From Elymus sibiricus (lineage: Eukaryota > Streptophyta > Magnoliopsida > Poales > Poaceae), in the NCBI GenBank assembly GCA_039707655.1, contig CM077665.1, forward strand, positions 287,126,205 through 287,190,204: a DNA stretch of 64,000 nucleotides, written 5' to 3'. This document shows, piece by piece, positions 11,625-22,695 of the stretch (the stretch's first letter is position 1; every line of letters starts with the position of its first letter). Position numbers and translations under genes: made by a program. The notes below the pieces were generated by a model. That model saw only the letters and a program-made list of their open reading frames with translations, was not told where the DNA came from and made no database searches.

Positions 11625-13009
11625 CGATCTTTGACACCCTGGTTTTTGGCAACTTTTTCTTTTCGAAATCTTTTTGGTTTTATTTGCATTTTGGTTGGTT
11701 TTTCAGTCAACTATGGACTTATGAATCCTTGAATCTTTTCCTAAGTAACCCAAAGCTCTCATCACCTTGTCTAAATCTTCCCAACACCATGTCATACACC
11801 TTCTGGACCACAATCCATTTTTCTAATACTTTCCAATAATTCTTTTATTCCTTTGGGAATTATGTCATCACTATGGGTTGTGAAGCAACCTATAGTTTGG
11901 ATGATCAATAAAATCCCAAACTCTTGTCACACCTTCTTATCATCATATAATCTCATAATCATCAAAAGCATTCCATAGTCCAATACAAAATTTTGGCCAG
12001 AATAATTAGTTTCTTTCTGGTCAGAATTGGTCAGTTGTGAAGCAACTCCCATTTTCCTAGCTCAAAAAATTCCCAATAAATTTCCTGAGATATTAGGGGT
12101 CCTATCTAGCCACAATATATAAAAATGTCACTTTGGCCGGTACAAATTTTGAGCAACAAGGCTCTGGCAAGTTACTGCATTTCTGAGACCACTATGAAGG
12201 AAGTGCTAGCTAGAAGTATCCGATGGCCATGAAATTTTTATGGCATCTTCTCTACCTCATATGACTTCACCATGACAAATTTCAGCTCCATCAGATCTAC
12301 CATATGAGTGCCACAAGTTCATCAAGTTTCTGGACCAGATTGTGGTTTACACAGGAACTGTATCCAAACCTTTGCAAAAACTTTTCAAACTCCACCAGTT
12401 TGTACTCTTTCTAACCTAGAAACCCCCAGACAAGTGTTTTGGCTCTGGCTCAACTCCATCTTCCCTCTAGAACATCGTCAAGTTTACTACCAGAAGCTGT
12501 TTTGGATGAGTTCCAGCTCATTGAGCCATTCCCAGACCTACACTTGCCCTATACCCACTATTTGAGCTCAGGTCGAGCTGTGGACAAGCTTGGGCAGGCT
12601 CGCGAGGCTTCCAGATACCAGGTCGCGTGGTGATCACTGGCTTGACATGGCCAGAAACGCGTTTTGCGTGCCCAGGCGCTTCGGACGTGACTGTTTCGGC
12701 CATCCCTCGCTGCCCCCTCCTTGTCCTTGGTGCCGACAACCTCCTAGCCGCACGCGTGGCCCCTCCCGAATCCTCTCGGCCGCCGACGAAGGCCGCCGCC
12801 GATCACTACCAAGCTCCGCCACGGACGGAACAGTGAGCTCTCGTCGCCATCATTGTTCGCATGCCATTAATGGCTCCGCTCCTGTCCCATCTCTTCTGCG
12901 AGCTCACGTCACCTCCTCACGTGGCCCGCAGGCCAGCTCAACGGCCAGGTCACCCTGGCTCCAGCAGCTTCGCCGCGTCGCCGTACGGCTCGGGCACCCG
13001 CCGCCCGGC

Positions 13010-13018
13010 TATATAAAG
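13010..13018 (+). promoter_or_regulatory. TATA box of solo LTR D
   Basis: TATATAAAG within a GC-rich block, followed about 25-30 bp downstream by a pyrimidine-rich CTCTCCTCACC tract suitable for transcription initiation. Upstream U3 is about 1.4 kb. Confidence 0.6.
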
Positions 13019-14929
13019 CCCTGTCCAGCCCCTCCTCTCCTCACCACCTCACCACACCATCACACAACCGCCTCCAGAGCGCCCCAGCGAGGGCCGGGAG
13101 GTCGTCTCCCTCAGCTCCGGCGAAGGCTCCGCCGCCCGATCCCCTCCTGACGCCAGCCCACTCCGGCTAACCCCAGCTCTGCCCGACCCCGCCCACGAGC
13201 TCAGGGCATCCCCCTGGTGCTCCACGACCTCCTCCCGAGTCAAACCGCTGCCAGAATCGACGCCGCTGACGACGCCCGTAGCTTCCACCCACCGGAGAAG
13301 AAGGGGGTTCCGCCGTCCGGCCGTCTCCAGCTAAACTGCGGGTACGTGCGTGTTCGCCTCGGTGAGCTCGTCCCATCCCCGCTCTCTCCTGACCTCGCCG
13401 TCGACCACATCACCGGCGACGATCGCCGGAACCCCACCTCTCTCTGTTCTCCCTTTCTCTCTGGTTCAAACCAAACCGAAGCGGTAAGTGGAAGCGCACT
13501 TCCACTTTACTCCTTCGACGTGGCCACCTATCAGATTTTTTATTTTCTGTTTTATTCCATAGTTGACCAGTATCTTTGACTGGCCATATCTCTTTATTCC
13601 TAGGCCCAAATTGATTGATTCTTTTTGCACTTGGTTTGTCTTGAGCTCTTCTAATTTCTGCGGAAGTTTGGTATTTTTCTCTTACTCACATAATTTTTGG
13701 TAGCCAAAACAGTGTTATGTGACATTTTAAATTGTTGTTTAAAAATATCTTCAGAGGGAAACTTTGGTAACTTTGAAGACCAGGAGTTCTTGGGCAACCC
13801 AACAGAGCAAGGCAAGCCAGGACATCCATCTTTTGAAGCATTTCAATAGCATTGCATATTTCAATACATTATGTTCATTTATTTGCTATATAATAATTCA
13901 TAGCAATTTAATTTAAATGCTTAGTTGCTGCCATTTTAAGTTATTGTGATAAACCACATGCTTGCTTAATGAAACTTAGTCGGTTGATCTGGAGTCACCT
14001 GTCCGGGCTTATCCGTGCAACCACATTTGCCAGTATGGGACGGCCTTGACTTGGTCTAGCTTCGTGCTCTTTCACCGGTACCTCCAGATAGGGAGGGTTA
14101 TGCGTGCGTGCTGCCCTGATCAGGTAGACGGCGGTAACCCTGTGAGCCCAGTTGAGTATTGTGCCGGCGTCCCCGTTTGGGATAGTTTAGTTTGACCACG
14201 ATAGTGGCAGGTGTCACGAGGTGACACAGGGGCCACCCAAGGCAGGACTCCGGGGGAGGATGAATGCCGGTGGTACGATGGGAGAGTCACGGGTCAGGTG
14301 GGTTTCGTTGGAGCAACGCTGGTCCACCCGAATGGGATCACGAGGCCAGGTGCTTCATGATGAGGGTAAAGAGCGCAACCTCTGCAGAGTGAAAAATCTA
14401 TTCGAATAGCCGCGTCCACGGTATTGGACAGTCCGTCCAGGCCTCACTAGGTGGTCAACCATAATAGTGATAATAATGATGGAAGAACTCGTCTTGTGTT
14501 CGGAAGTACTCGATGGCTTATGAGTATTCCGAGGGTTGTGGGACAACCCGAAAGAGAGTAAGTAGATAACTGATGACAGTAAGTGAATCACGTAAGAACT
14601 TAACATGTTGATTGCCATGCTATTGTTTGCTGCATTACTTGGTTGTCGTGAGCTTGCGAGTACATTCAAAGTACTCACCTGGCGTATCATGCCAGATGCA
14701 GGAGAAGCCGAGGAAGGAGGTCCCGATGGTTCGTGCTACGCTAACTAGGCTGTGTCCCAGCAGTGTCCCTGTGGATGGAGTTTCTGCTATGTTCCGCTAT
14801 GCCATAGAGTTTCCCTAGTAGTTTCGAGGCCCGCTATGTTTCATAAATAATGTAGATATTGTCATAGCACCAGGTGTGCATTTGGCCTCGCTATTGATGT
14901 AAAATATGAGCTTGTACCCGAAGGTTATC

Positions 14930-14936
14930 AATAAAG
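14930..14936 (+). terminator. Poly(A) signal of solo LTR D
   Basis: AATAAAG about 100 bp before the LTR end, followed by T/GT-rich sequence (GTTGTTGTGTGTTT near 14,960), as expected at an R/U5 border. It supports the plus orientation of D. Confidence 0.5.
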
Positions 14937-15040
14937 TTTAGTTCTATTCTGTTCCAAGTTGTTGTGTGTTTCTAGAAGACATGATCTCTGGGTTTGAAAC
15001 ACTGGTAATCCGGTTCGCTGAGCCGGGGTGCCACACGATC

Positions 15041-15433
15041 ACGATGGACTAGATGCATAGGATAAAACTTCTGATGAAATTGCAGCTTCAAGCGATTCCA
15101 GTCCCATGATCCAATATCGTCCAATAGCTTGTACCACATTGATGCCTTTCCCACCAAAGATAAAGGGAAAAATTTCTTCCTAACTTTGTCTCCAGACAAC
15201 CCTGCAAGCTGAAATAATCCACAAACTTCATCGACAAATATCAAATGATAATCATGATAAGTTGTTCCATTATATGGATTAGATAACAGTCTTTCAAGCA
15301 TACCCGAAGGAATCTCATAATAAATATTTTCAGTAGGTTCAGTAAGTTGGGGAACAATTTCCACATCTTCAGTTCGAGGCAAAGATGCCCCGAACAAGCC
15401 ACTCAAAGTGTGACCGTTCATAGTGACAAGCAA
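15041..15433 (-). pseudogene. Element B gag, N-terminal and capsid-like part
   Basis: The frame starts ATG at 15,421 or 15,433 (MNGHTLSGLFGAS). It contains LSLVGKASMWYKLLDDIGS and LKLQFHQKFYPMHLVHRDR, the retrotransposon gag pattern (A...W...L......W..L...F...F). It is cut by solo LTR D at codon HRDR and resumes at 11,624. Gag would form the cytoplasmic particle that packages element RNA. Confidence 0.8.
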
Positions 15434-15496
15434 CAGTAAATTTCAGCATGTATAGAAAATGTCTCCTTACCAATTCCACCTACCAAAGGCGCTTCA

Positions 15497-15515
15497 CTCC
15501 CCGGCAACGGCGCCA
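15497..15515 (-). other. Element B primer-binding site (tRNA-Asp)
   Basis: The minus strand reads TGGCGCCGTTGCCGGGGAG, complementary to the 3' end of plant tRNA-Asp(GUC). It lies 11 bp inside the 5' LTR boundary at 15,527 and shows that B is transcribed on the minus strand. Confidence 0.85.
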
Positions 15516-15526
15516 GAAAAGAGTCT

Positions 15527-16890
15527 TGATGACCCACAAGTATAGGGGATCAATCGTAGTCCTTTCGATAAGCAAGAGTGTCGAACCCAACGAGGAGTAG
15601 AAGGAAATGACAAGCGGTTTTCAGCATGGTATTCCCTGCAAGTGTTGTAAGTAACGATAATAGATAGTTTTATAGCGGGATAATTCGTGGCAAGTAACAA
15701 GTGACAATAATAACAAGGGTGCAGCAAGGTAGCCCAATCCTTTTTGTAGCAAAGGACAGCCCAGAAAGTACTCTTATATTAAGCAAGCGCTCCCGAGGAC
15801 ACATGGGAATTTCTGTCTAGTAATGTTCATCATGTTGTGTTGATTCGCGTTCGCTACTTTGATAATTTGATAGGTGGGTGGGTCGGTGCTAAGGTGTTGT
15901 TCTTACTTGAACTAACAACCTACTTATGATTACCCCCTCTCGTAAGCATCCGCAACTATGAAAGAAGAATTAAGATAAATCTAACCATAGCATGAAACAT
16001 GTGGATCCAAATCAGCCCCTTATGAAGCAACGCATAAACTGGGGTTTAAGCTTCTGTCACTCTAGCAACCCATCATCTACTTGTTACTCCACAATGACTT
16101 CCCTTAGGCCCATAACATGGTGAAGTGTCATGTAGTCGACGTTCACATGACACCACTAAGAGAAGTAACAACATACATATCATCAAAATATCGAACGAAT
16201 ACCAACTTCATATGATTACTTATAACAAGACTTCTCCCATGTCCTCAGGAACAATAGTAACTACTCACACCTCATCAACATGTTCAAGATCAGAGGTGCA
16301 CTAATAATAATTAAGGATCTGAACATAATATCTTCCACCAAGTAATCCAACAAGCATCAACTACAAGATGTAATCAACACAACTAGTAACCCACAGGTAC
16401 CAATCTAAGGTTTTGAGACGAAGATTGAATACAAGAGATGAACTAGGGCTAGAGATGAGATGGTGCTGGTGAAGATGTTGATGAGGATTGGTCCTCCCAC
16501 GAAGAAGGAAGTATTGGTGATGACGATCGCTTCGATCTCCCCCTCCCAGAGAGGAATTTCAATGGCAGAATCTGACTGCCGGAGTGCAAAAGGGCCTCTG
16601 TCCAGGTTTTCACCTTGAGATGGCGGCGTTCTTTCCTGAAGAACACACCATATAGGAGAAGAGGGGCATCGGGAGGCCAGCAGGGGCCCCACAAGCCAAT
16701 AGGGCGCGGCCTTGGGGGGGGCTGTTGGCTTGTGCCCAGCTAGTGGCCCCCTCTGGTCTATTTTTGGTCCAGAAATTCTCAAATATTCAGTAAAAATTCT
16801 CCGTGAAGTTTCAGGTCATGTCTAGTCGGGTGATTTTTCTTCCTTTTTCTCTGTTTTCCGGTCCAGAATTCCAGTTTCCAGATATTTCCC
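15527..16890 (-). repeat. Element B 5' LTR, portion 1 (interrupted by element C)
   Basis: Begins TGATGACCC like the 3' LTR at 3384 and follows it closely. The palindrome is conserved (arms 16,690-16,699 and 16,725-16,734). The LTR is cut at 16,890 by element C and resumes at 29,948. Confidence 0.9.
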
Positions 16891-17673
16891 TGTCGGGGAA
16901 ACGACACCTATGGGATCGAAGGATCCCTTTACGGTTCGGCAAGGGAGAAAGGACAGCACAAAGAGCGGAACTAACGGTCAACGCGAGGGGATTTACCTAG
17001 GTTCGGGCCGCTCGGAAGCGTAAAACCCTACTCCTGCTTGGTTGTATTACTGTGGATGTTCTTGGCCAAGTTACGCATGCAGAATGGGTCGAATGTCTCC
17101 ATCCCCCCCTGTAGCTACGCCTTGGGCCTCCTTTTATATGTCCAAGGGGTCTCCAACAGTGGCGAAGTACAAGAGGTGTAAAGTATCTACAATATCTCAT
17201 GATTACCAGTATCCCATGATTACTAGTATCTCATGATTACTACTGACGCCTTAGGACAAACGTCTTAGGACAAACGTCTTAGGACAAGACGCGTTCAATG
17301 CTCTGAACAGGTGTCCCTGCCTTTCTTGGGGATGGAAAAAGGACTCATCCCATCAGCACCGCTTAACCCCTTCTGCGGCCAGCGCCGTGACACGCAACCA
17401 GGAGGACAAGCCCTATACGACAGGCTGGTCGCTGCGCTGGAGCGGCGGCACTGTGCTGAAGCGGTGGGATCTTGCCGGGCGCTGATCATGCCGGGGCTCG
17501 ACGGGCCAGCCCGGAAAGATCTTGCCGGACGCCCAGCCTTCGGTCTTCTGATCTTCAGCTTAAACGCCTTCTTGATATCTTGCATCCTCCGGCAGGCCTT
17601 GCCGCAGGTATGGCTACAACTGTTCGTGCACAAGTACGGGGTATTAAAGGACCCGATCTTTAGTACACCGACA
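16891..17673 (-). repeat. Element C 3' LTR
   Basis: A 783-bp LTR ending TAGTACACCGACA. A polypurine tract (CCCGGGGGCTCC on the minus strand) is at 17,674-17,685. It lacks two short stretches present in the right LTR (about 19 bp near 29,307 and about 14 bp near 29,850). It contains a GTCTTAGGACAAAC direct repeat near 17,255-17,290. Confidence 0.9.
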
Positions 17674-17979
17674 GGAGCCCCCGGGCCTAGGCCATACACG
17701 GGTGCGAGGCATTGTTGTGCTAGGCCCAAAACAGTGCACGGGCACGCGTGGCAGGAGTTACTGTCATAATCTTCACATTTACTGCACCCTCCCACGACGC
17801 GCGTTGAATGCGGAACGTGGGGGACTTGCGCGGAATGACCGCAACCCCTGCTCCTTCCCCGTAAAAAGGAAATCTGCAGGGGTGCTGCTCATTTACCTCT
17901 CATCTTTTCCAATCTAGATGCTGCCATCGTCCTCCTCCTCGAGCCTGAAACGCGCCTCCTCCATTCTTCCGCCACCCGC
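17674..17979 (+). promoter_or_regulatory. Upstream region of the antisense gene
   Basis: About 300 bp between the polypurine tract and the first supported ATG of the antisense gene. It ends with a pyrimidine-rich run and TTTTCCAATCTAG (17,905-17,917) that resembles an intron acceptor, so an upstream non-coding exon is possible. I see no convincing TATA box. ATG at 17,918 is in a different frame and reaches a stop after about 60 codons. Confidence 0.35.
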
Positions 17980-19670
17980 ATGCCCTCGCCACCTTCGGAC
18001 TCCGCTTCCACTGCCGCCATGCCGCCCAAAGCAGGCAAGGGCAAAGCGGTGAAAGCCGCCGGCTCAGCCGCAGGAGCAGATGAAGGGGATCTGGTGCGGA
18101 TGCGGAGAGAGCGCGCCATCTTCGACCCGACGCTTGACGGGCACACCTTGATTACTCAGTACAGGTGCGTATGGGGGAAGAAGACAAATGGCCATCCCAA
18201 AACTCGCGCGCTTTCGGCTTCTGCCAGGGGCGGCACGAATAGATACCCTTTCTTCACTGCTTATTTTTACTGCGGGCTCTATCCTCCTTTCTCCGACTTC
18301 TTTGTTGACATCATGTACATGTACGGGTTCCGCCTTTTCGATTTCGCGCCGAACGCCGTAACGTGCATGTCTGTCTTTGCGCATCTTTGCGAAAACTTTG
18401 CCGGAGTGGTCCCCAACATGGCCCTCTTCCGCCACTACTTCATCCCCCGCATCGAGATAGGAGACGCCCTCTCTGGATCTATCACTTGGATTCCAAAGAC
18501 ATGGAACAAGGATATATACCCAGGGGGTCTCTACCGCAAGAAGTGGGATGAGTGGCGATCCAAGTGGTGCTGGATCAAGGAGAAAGACCCTCAGCCATTC
18601 TGCGTGCCCCGGCAAAAGAAGGTGGCCCATGGTGAGAATTGGAGCGACCTCGACCCTGAAGACAAGAAGCTCACAATTGCAATCACCAGGATCCACCGCC
18701 TGAAGGCTGCCGGGCTCACGATTGAAATGGTTGGCGCAGATTTCCTTCGCCGGCGCATCGCCCCTCTGCACAATAAGGGGAGGCCAGCCTGGGACTTCAA
18801 GAACGCAGCAGATATTATGAGCCTGCGCCCTGGCTTGAATCACAACTTCACGGTCTTGCAGCACATGTATCTCTGCCACAAGCTGTTCAGGCCTGACGGG
18901 AGGTTCATGTTGCCGCCTGGAGTCGTGCCTCTGTGCAACAACTCTTCCCTGAGCTCCATCATTGCTATGATGCCAGTGTGCAACGCCCACGGCCTTGACA
19001 GGACTTGGGTATAGCCGCCTCCAGAGCAAGTGCAGGAGTTCTTCGACAACTTGTCGGAGAGGGCCATCCGGGAAGATCCCAAACTTATCCGTCCCACCAC
19101 TGATGAAGAAATAGCTTACATTGCTAGCAAGGCGGAAGAGGCAAACCTTGCCACGGAGGCCGGCGACTTTGGCTTCACGGGAGGAGACACCAGTGAAGAA
19201 GAGACGGTGCCAGAGGAGACCTCTTCTGAGCAAGAGGAAGTTGCCAGGGAGCAGAGCGGCATGGTTGCCGGGGGCTCTACCGTCGAGGGCGCAACCGAGG
19301 AGCAGCCGCACGAGGAGCCCCCAGCTCGAGGGAAGAAAAAGCGCGTTCTTCGGAAAGCCAGCTCTGGCGCCCCAGCAAGTCAGCCTCCCTCAAGGGATGA
19401 GGTTCCTGACAAGAAGGCGGCCGGCAAGGCCGCGCAGCGGCAAGAGGCCCAACAACCGCCCGTGCGACGTACGACACGCTTGACCGTGGCACAAACTAGT
19501 GTGGCGGGACCGTCCCATACGACGGCACCAGCGGCTAGAGCAGCAGGGTTGCAGCAACCTACTGCTTCCGCTGCAGCCAAGCGCGCCAGGTCTCCTTCTC
19601 CACCTCCTCGCCCAGGTGCCGAAGCGGAAGTCATCTTCGACCTCTCTGCCTTGGAATACGAAGAAGAAGA

Positions 19671-19747
19671 GTAAGGGCCTTGCCACACCTTATAATTCCT
19701 GTATTTCTGGCTTCACTTGACTAATTCACTTTGGCTTGTCTCCACAG
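19671..19747 (+). other. Intron 1 of the antisense gene
   Basis: A GTAAGG donor at 19,671 and a pyrimidine-rich TTGTCTCCACAG acceptor ending at 19,747. The exon frames on the two sides (position 1 at p mod 3 = 1 and then 0) are reconciled only by this intron, leaving a GAA junction codon. Confidence 0.75.
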
Positions 19748-20145
19748 AGATGCAGAAACCTTGGCGCAAAGGATGGCGAAGAGGGCGAAGACCTCAACGG
19801 GTGACAAACCGCCGGCAAGCACCTCAGGTGCGCCAGAAACGATCAACATTAGCCCGGAGTCGAGCCCACAACGCAGTCCTCAACACAGCCCCCGGCGCAG
19901 CCCCCAGCGTGAGTCCGTTATGCACTTTCCGCTGGCAAGTGCCGGGGTGCGTATCTTCACTGCTGACATCTCCGGGCGTGCAGGAGCGGAGCGGCAACAA
20001 GGAGTACCAATGGGAACTGTCCCTGATGTGCCGCCGCCATCGACTACACCGCCCAGAGATGAGTCTTCGGCAAGCGAGCTTTACCGCGATGAAGAAGATC
20101 CGGTGAGCACTGGCTCCGGCAACCCTCCTCAGCAGCTCGACGCAG

Positions 20146-20251
20146 GTAAACCGCTCGCCTCAGAGTACTTGCTATTCCTGTTTTTCTCTTTTTTTTTGTC
20201 TTCTTGAACTTCAATCTTTGTCTCATCTTGCTTCCCTTCCTGGGCTTCCAG
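20146..20251 (+). other. Intron 2 of the antisense gene
   Basis: GCAG|GTAAAC donor at 20,146 and CTGGGCTTCCAG acceptor ending at 20,251, with a T-rich tract TTTTTCTCTTTTTTTTTG inside. The junction codon is GAT, giving LDADFLLAE across the splice. Confidence 0.75.
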
Positions 20252-21873
20252 ATTTTCTCTTGGCGGAACCCATGGATGTCGAAACCGTCATCGAGGAGAC
20301 TGCCAGGGACGCTGCCGCTGAGGCCGACAGGGTCGCAGCGGACGAGGCCACCAAGGCCGCACAGGAAGAGACCGCCAAGAAGTCTGCTGAGGGGACCGAC
20401 AAGGAGACCGACGACCGCACTGACGACATTCCTGCCGCAGGAGCGTCTGGCGCCACACCGGTCGCGGAGCCCCCCGCTGCCGGTGAAGATCAACCGTCAA
20501 CATCTGACGTGCCCCCGTCAAGCAGTTACCTCAAGGTCGGCGACAACCTATTCGTCAGCATGCCAGGGACGGCAAGCACTGGGGCGCCAGTGGAAGGAGA
20601 AACTCTGGATGGAGACGTCATCGCCGCCGCCAGCTGTAGTGAACCCAAGGAAGAGCAGCTACTCCAAGCCGTGCATGATAACTATCAGAAGCTCCAGGCA
20701 CTCTACCACGCCCGGAAGGATAAGCTGGATTCCAGGGCAGCGGTTGTTGATGCAGCAGAGGCAGACTTCCAAAAGCGCGTCGAGGAGATGCAGGCTTGGT
20801 ATGCTGAGGCCTTCCAAGAGCTGAAGACTGCTCGGGAACAACTGAGCGAGAACTGGAACGACCTCCTCATGAAGCAATCTGATGTCGAGAAGGCACAGGA
20901 GGAGGCTGCACAGCAGGCCGCCGCAGCAGAAGCTCGCCTGACGGAGCGCCGCATCGGGCTCGATGCTCACGAAGAGCAACTTACTGCTCGCGAGGAGGCG
21001 CTTGCCGCCAAGCTCCGCAGGAAGGACGAGGAGATCAAGAAACTTGTCGCGCAGCGGACCCAGGAGCTAGAGTAGAAACACATGGAGATGCTCAGAGCTC
21101 TGACTGAAGATCACGTCGGCAAACTGAAGGAAGCCGTCGATGCTGCCGGAGCTACAGAGGCCGCCAAGAGCTTGCTGGAGGGGAAGGTGAAGAAGCTAGA
21201 GGCTGATCTCGAGGATCACGGCAAGAAGGTCTCAACACTCGAAGCCGAAAGAGACAAAGCTCTTCACAGCTTGATGGAGGCCCAGGTTGCCGCATCTGAG
21301 AAGACTCAGCAGCTCACCTCCGCCAAGGAATCAATCGTTGATCTGGAGCAGAAGCTGACCACGCTGAAGGAGACCCTTGAGACCGCCAGGGGTCGGGAGA
21401 AGACCTTGATCAAAGACCTCCACAATGAACAGGAGCTGCTCAAGAGTGCTGCCGCCACACACAACGACTATGTGGCAGGCGTGCAGATCTGGACTGAGAA
21501 GCTCATCGACGTTGCAAAGAAGCTTGCCGCGCAACTGTCCATCATGGTTCTGCAAGGCTTCAGCTATTCTTCTGATGACAGGGTGTCCACAAGCGCCGGG
21601 CTGACCATGTTCTTTGACCGCATGCTCGAAGCCTTGGAGCAGCTTCACTCTGACCGAACATCCCAGCTGGCGAATGAATCCCGCAAGCTCTGCCAGGCCG
21701 TCCTCCGCGAGGTGCTGGTCAAAGTTGTGCACAAGAACCCCGGCATCAACCTCTCCAACGTCTTCAAACGCTTGCCGAAGGATGTGGACGTCAAGGTACT
21801 CGAAGAGCTTGTCGCGCCCATCGTTGACAGGGTGAACCAAGTCAAGAGGGTTGAAGGCGATCGCCGGGATTAG

Positions 21874-22695
21874 CTGTTACTCTTTATCTTGTCGCCATCG
21901 CTCCATGCCAAAGACAATTTATCTTTAGTTAGAAACGCGGCAACTATCATGTAATATAACTTGCTGTCTTTGGATTAATGTATGCTATTCCCCTCGTTTG
22001 ATTTCTTTCTGTATGGTGTATGCCCTACGCTTATGCTAGGAACTTGCCGGTGCGCACCCCCGCGAGCGCTGGGTTCGGGACTTCAGCAGCCTGCTGGAGG
22101 CGCATCTACTGGCAAGAAACCTTGACGTTTTCAGTGCAGCCACCTAAACTGTTGAGCGGACTCGAAACAGAGTAAGGGCGAGACCGATCATGACAAGGTT
22201 CCATCGCATGCAGGTTTTCCATACAAAGGTCGAAATCGTTCAAGGAGGATAGCCTTACAACAAAAATCTGTTTTAAAGGGTTTCTGCAACTTAGCTTTTC
22301 GTTGTTGTTCTTCTTCCGGCAAGATGTCAACCTTGAACGTTGCCTGTCGGTATCCATACCATCCTCCCCCCGGCAAACTTGCATGCGAGGGAACCTTCTA
22401 TCCTTTTGAGAAAAAGAAAGAAGAGAAAATATGGAACCTTGGCGGTTCATTAGCTCTTATCGGAAGCAAGCGCAATACAACATCTCAGATAAGCATGCAT
22501 ATAAAATGACATGAAATCGACAAGAATTGTAAAACACTTAGCTTAATTAAACTATGCACAGGGTCTTCGCCTGGCTTTGTACAAAGGATTACATGCTGCA
22601 TCGGCAAGACTTGTACAAAAGGTGGTTGCCGGGAGCGTTTATGCAGCAAGAACCTAAGGTTCTGCGCGAAACTGCTGCTAACCGGCAACCGCGCC
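21874..22695. other. Spacer between convergent antisense gene and integrase of element C
   Basis: About 820 bp with no supported frame. The antisense gene ends at 21,873 and integrase ends at 22,696 on the other strand, so transcripts would converge. A possible plus-strand poly(A) region is the AATGTATG near 21,977 after TTTGGATTAATG. Confidence 0.6.

Larger units (their letters stand above)
11630..15035 (+). mobile_element. Element D: 3.4-kb solo LTR of a Gypsy element (Tekay/Del-like chromovirus suspected)
   Basis: Flanked by CGATC duplications at 11,625-11,629 and 15,036-15,040. It starts TTTGACACCC (probably decayed from TGTGACACCC) and ends GGGTGCCACA, giving imperfect inverted ends. 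It has a TATA box at 13,010-13,018, a GC-rich leader after it, and AATAAAG near the 3' end at 14,930, the layout of one LTR read on the plus strand. No internal domain or second LTR is present, so it is a solo LTR from unequal recombination. Frames inside it (for example 12,590-13,150) are not supported as genes. Confidence 0.8.
17980..21873 (+). pseudogene. Antisense spliced gene of element C: putative gypsy-type transposon protein with coiled-coil tail
   Basis: Three exons: 17,980-19,670, 19,748-20,145 and 20,252-21,873. Introns of 77 and 106 bp begin GTAAGG and GTAAAC and end CACAG and TCCAG. Phases 2 and 1 match exactly, giving 3711 nt or 1237 codons. The N-terminal region has YPFFTAYFYCGLYPPFSDFF and NFAGVVPNMALFRHYF, the pattern of the Pfam family called putative gypsy type transposon. 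The middle is acidic, Pro/Ser-rich and basic. The C-terminal 500 residues are heptad-rich (EKAQEEAAQQAAAAEA; KLEADLEDHGKKVSTLEAER), a long coiled coil. Two TAG stops (19,012-19,014 and 21,073-21,075) break it. Molecular role unknown. Confidence 0.75.

Noticed and set aside
12590..13150. A 186-codon plus-strand frame in solo LTR D
   Set aside because: It spans U3, the TATA box and the leader of an LTR; Pro/Arg/Ser composition reflects GC content.
18064..19311. A 415-codon minus-strand frame opposite the antisense gene of element C
   Set aside because: It is a shadow of the supported plus-strand exons in GC-rich DNA; it crosses the exon's TAG position and has no recognisable motifs.
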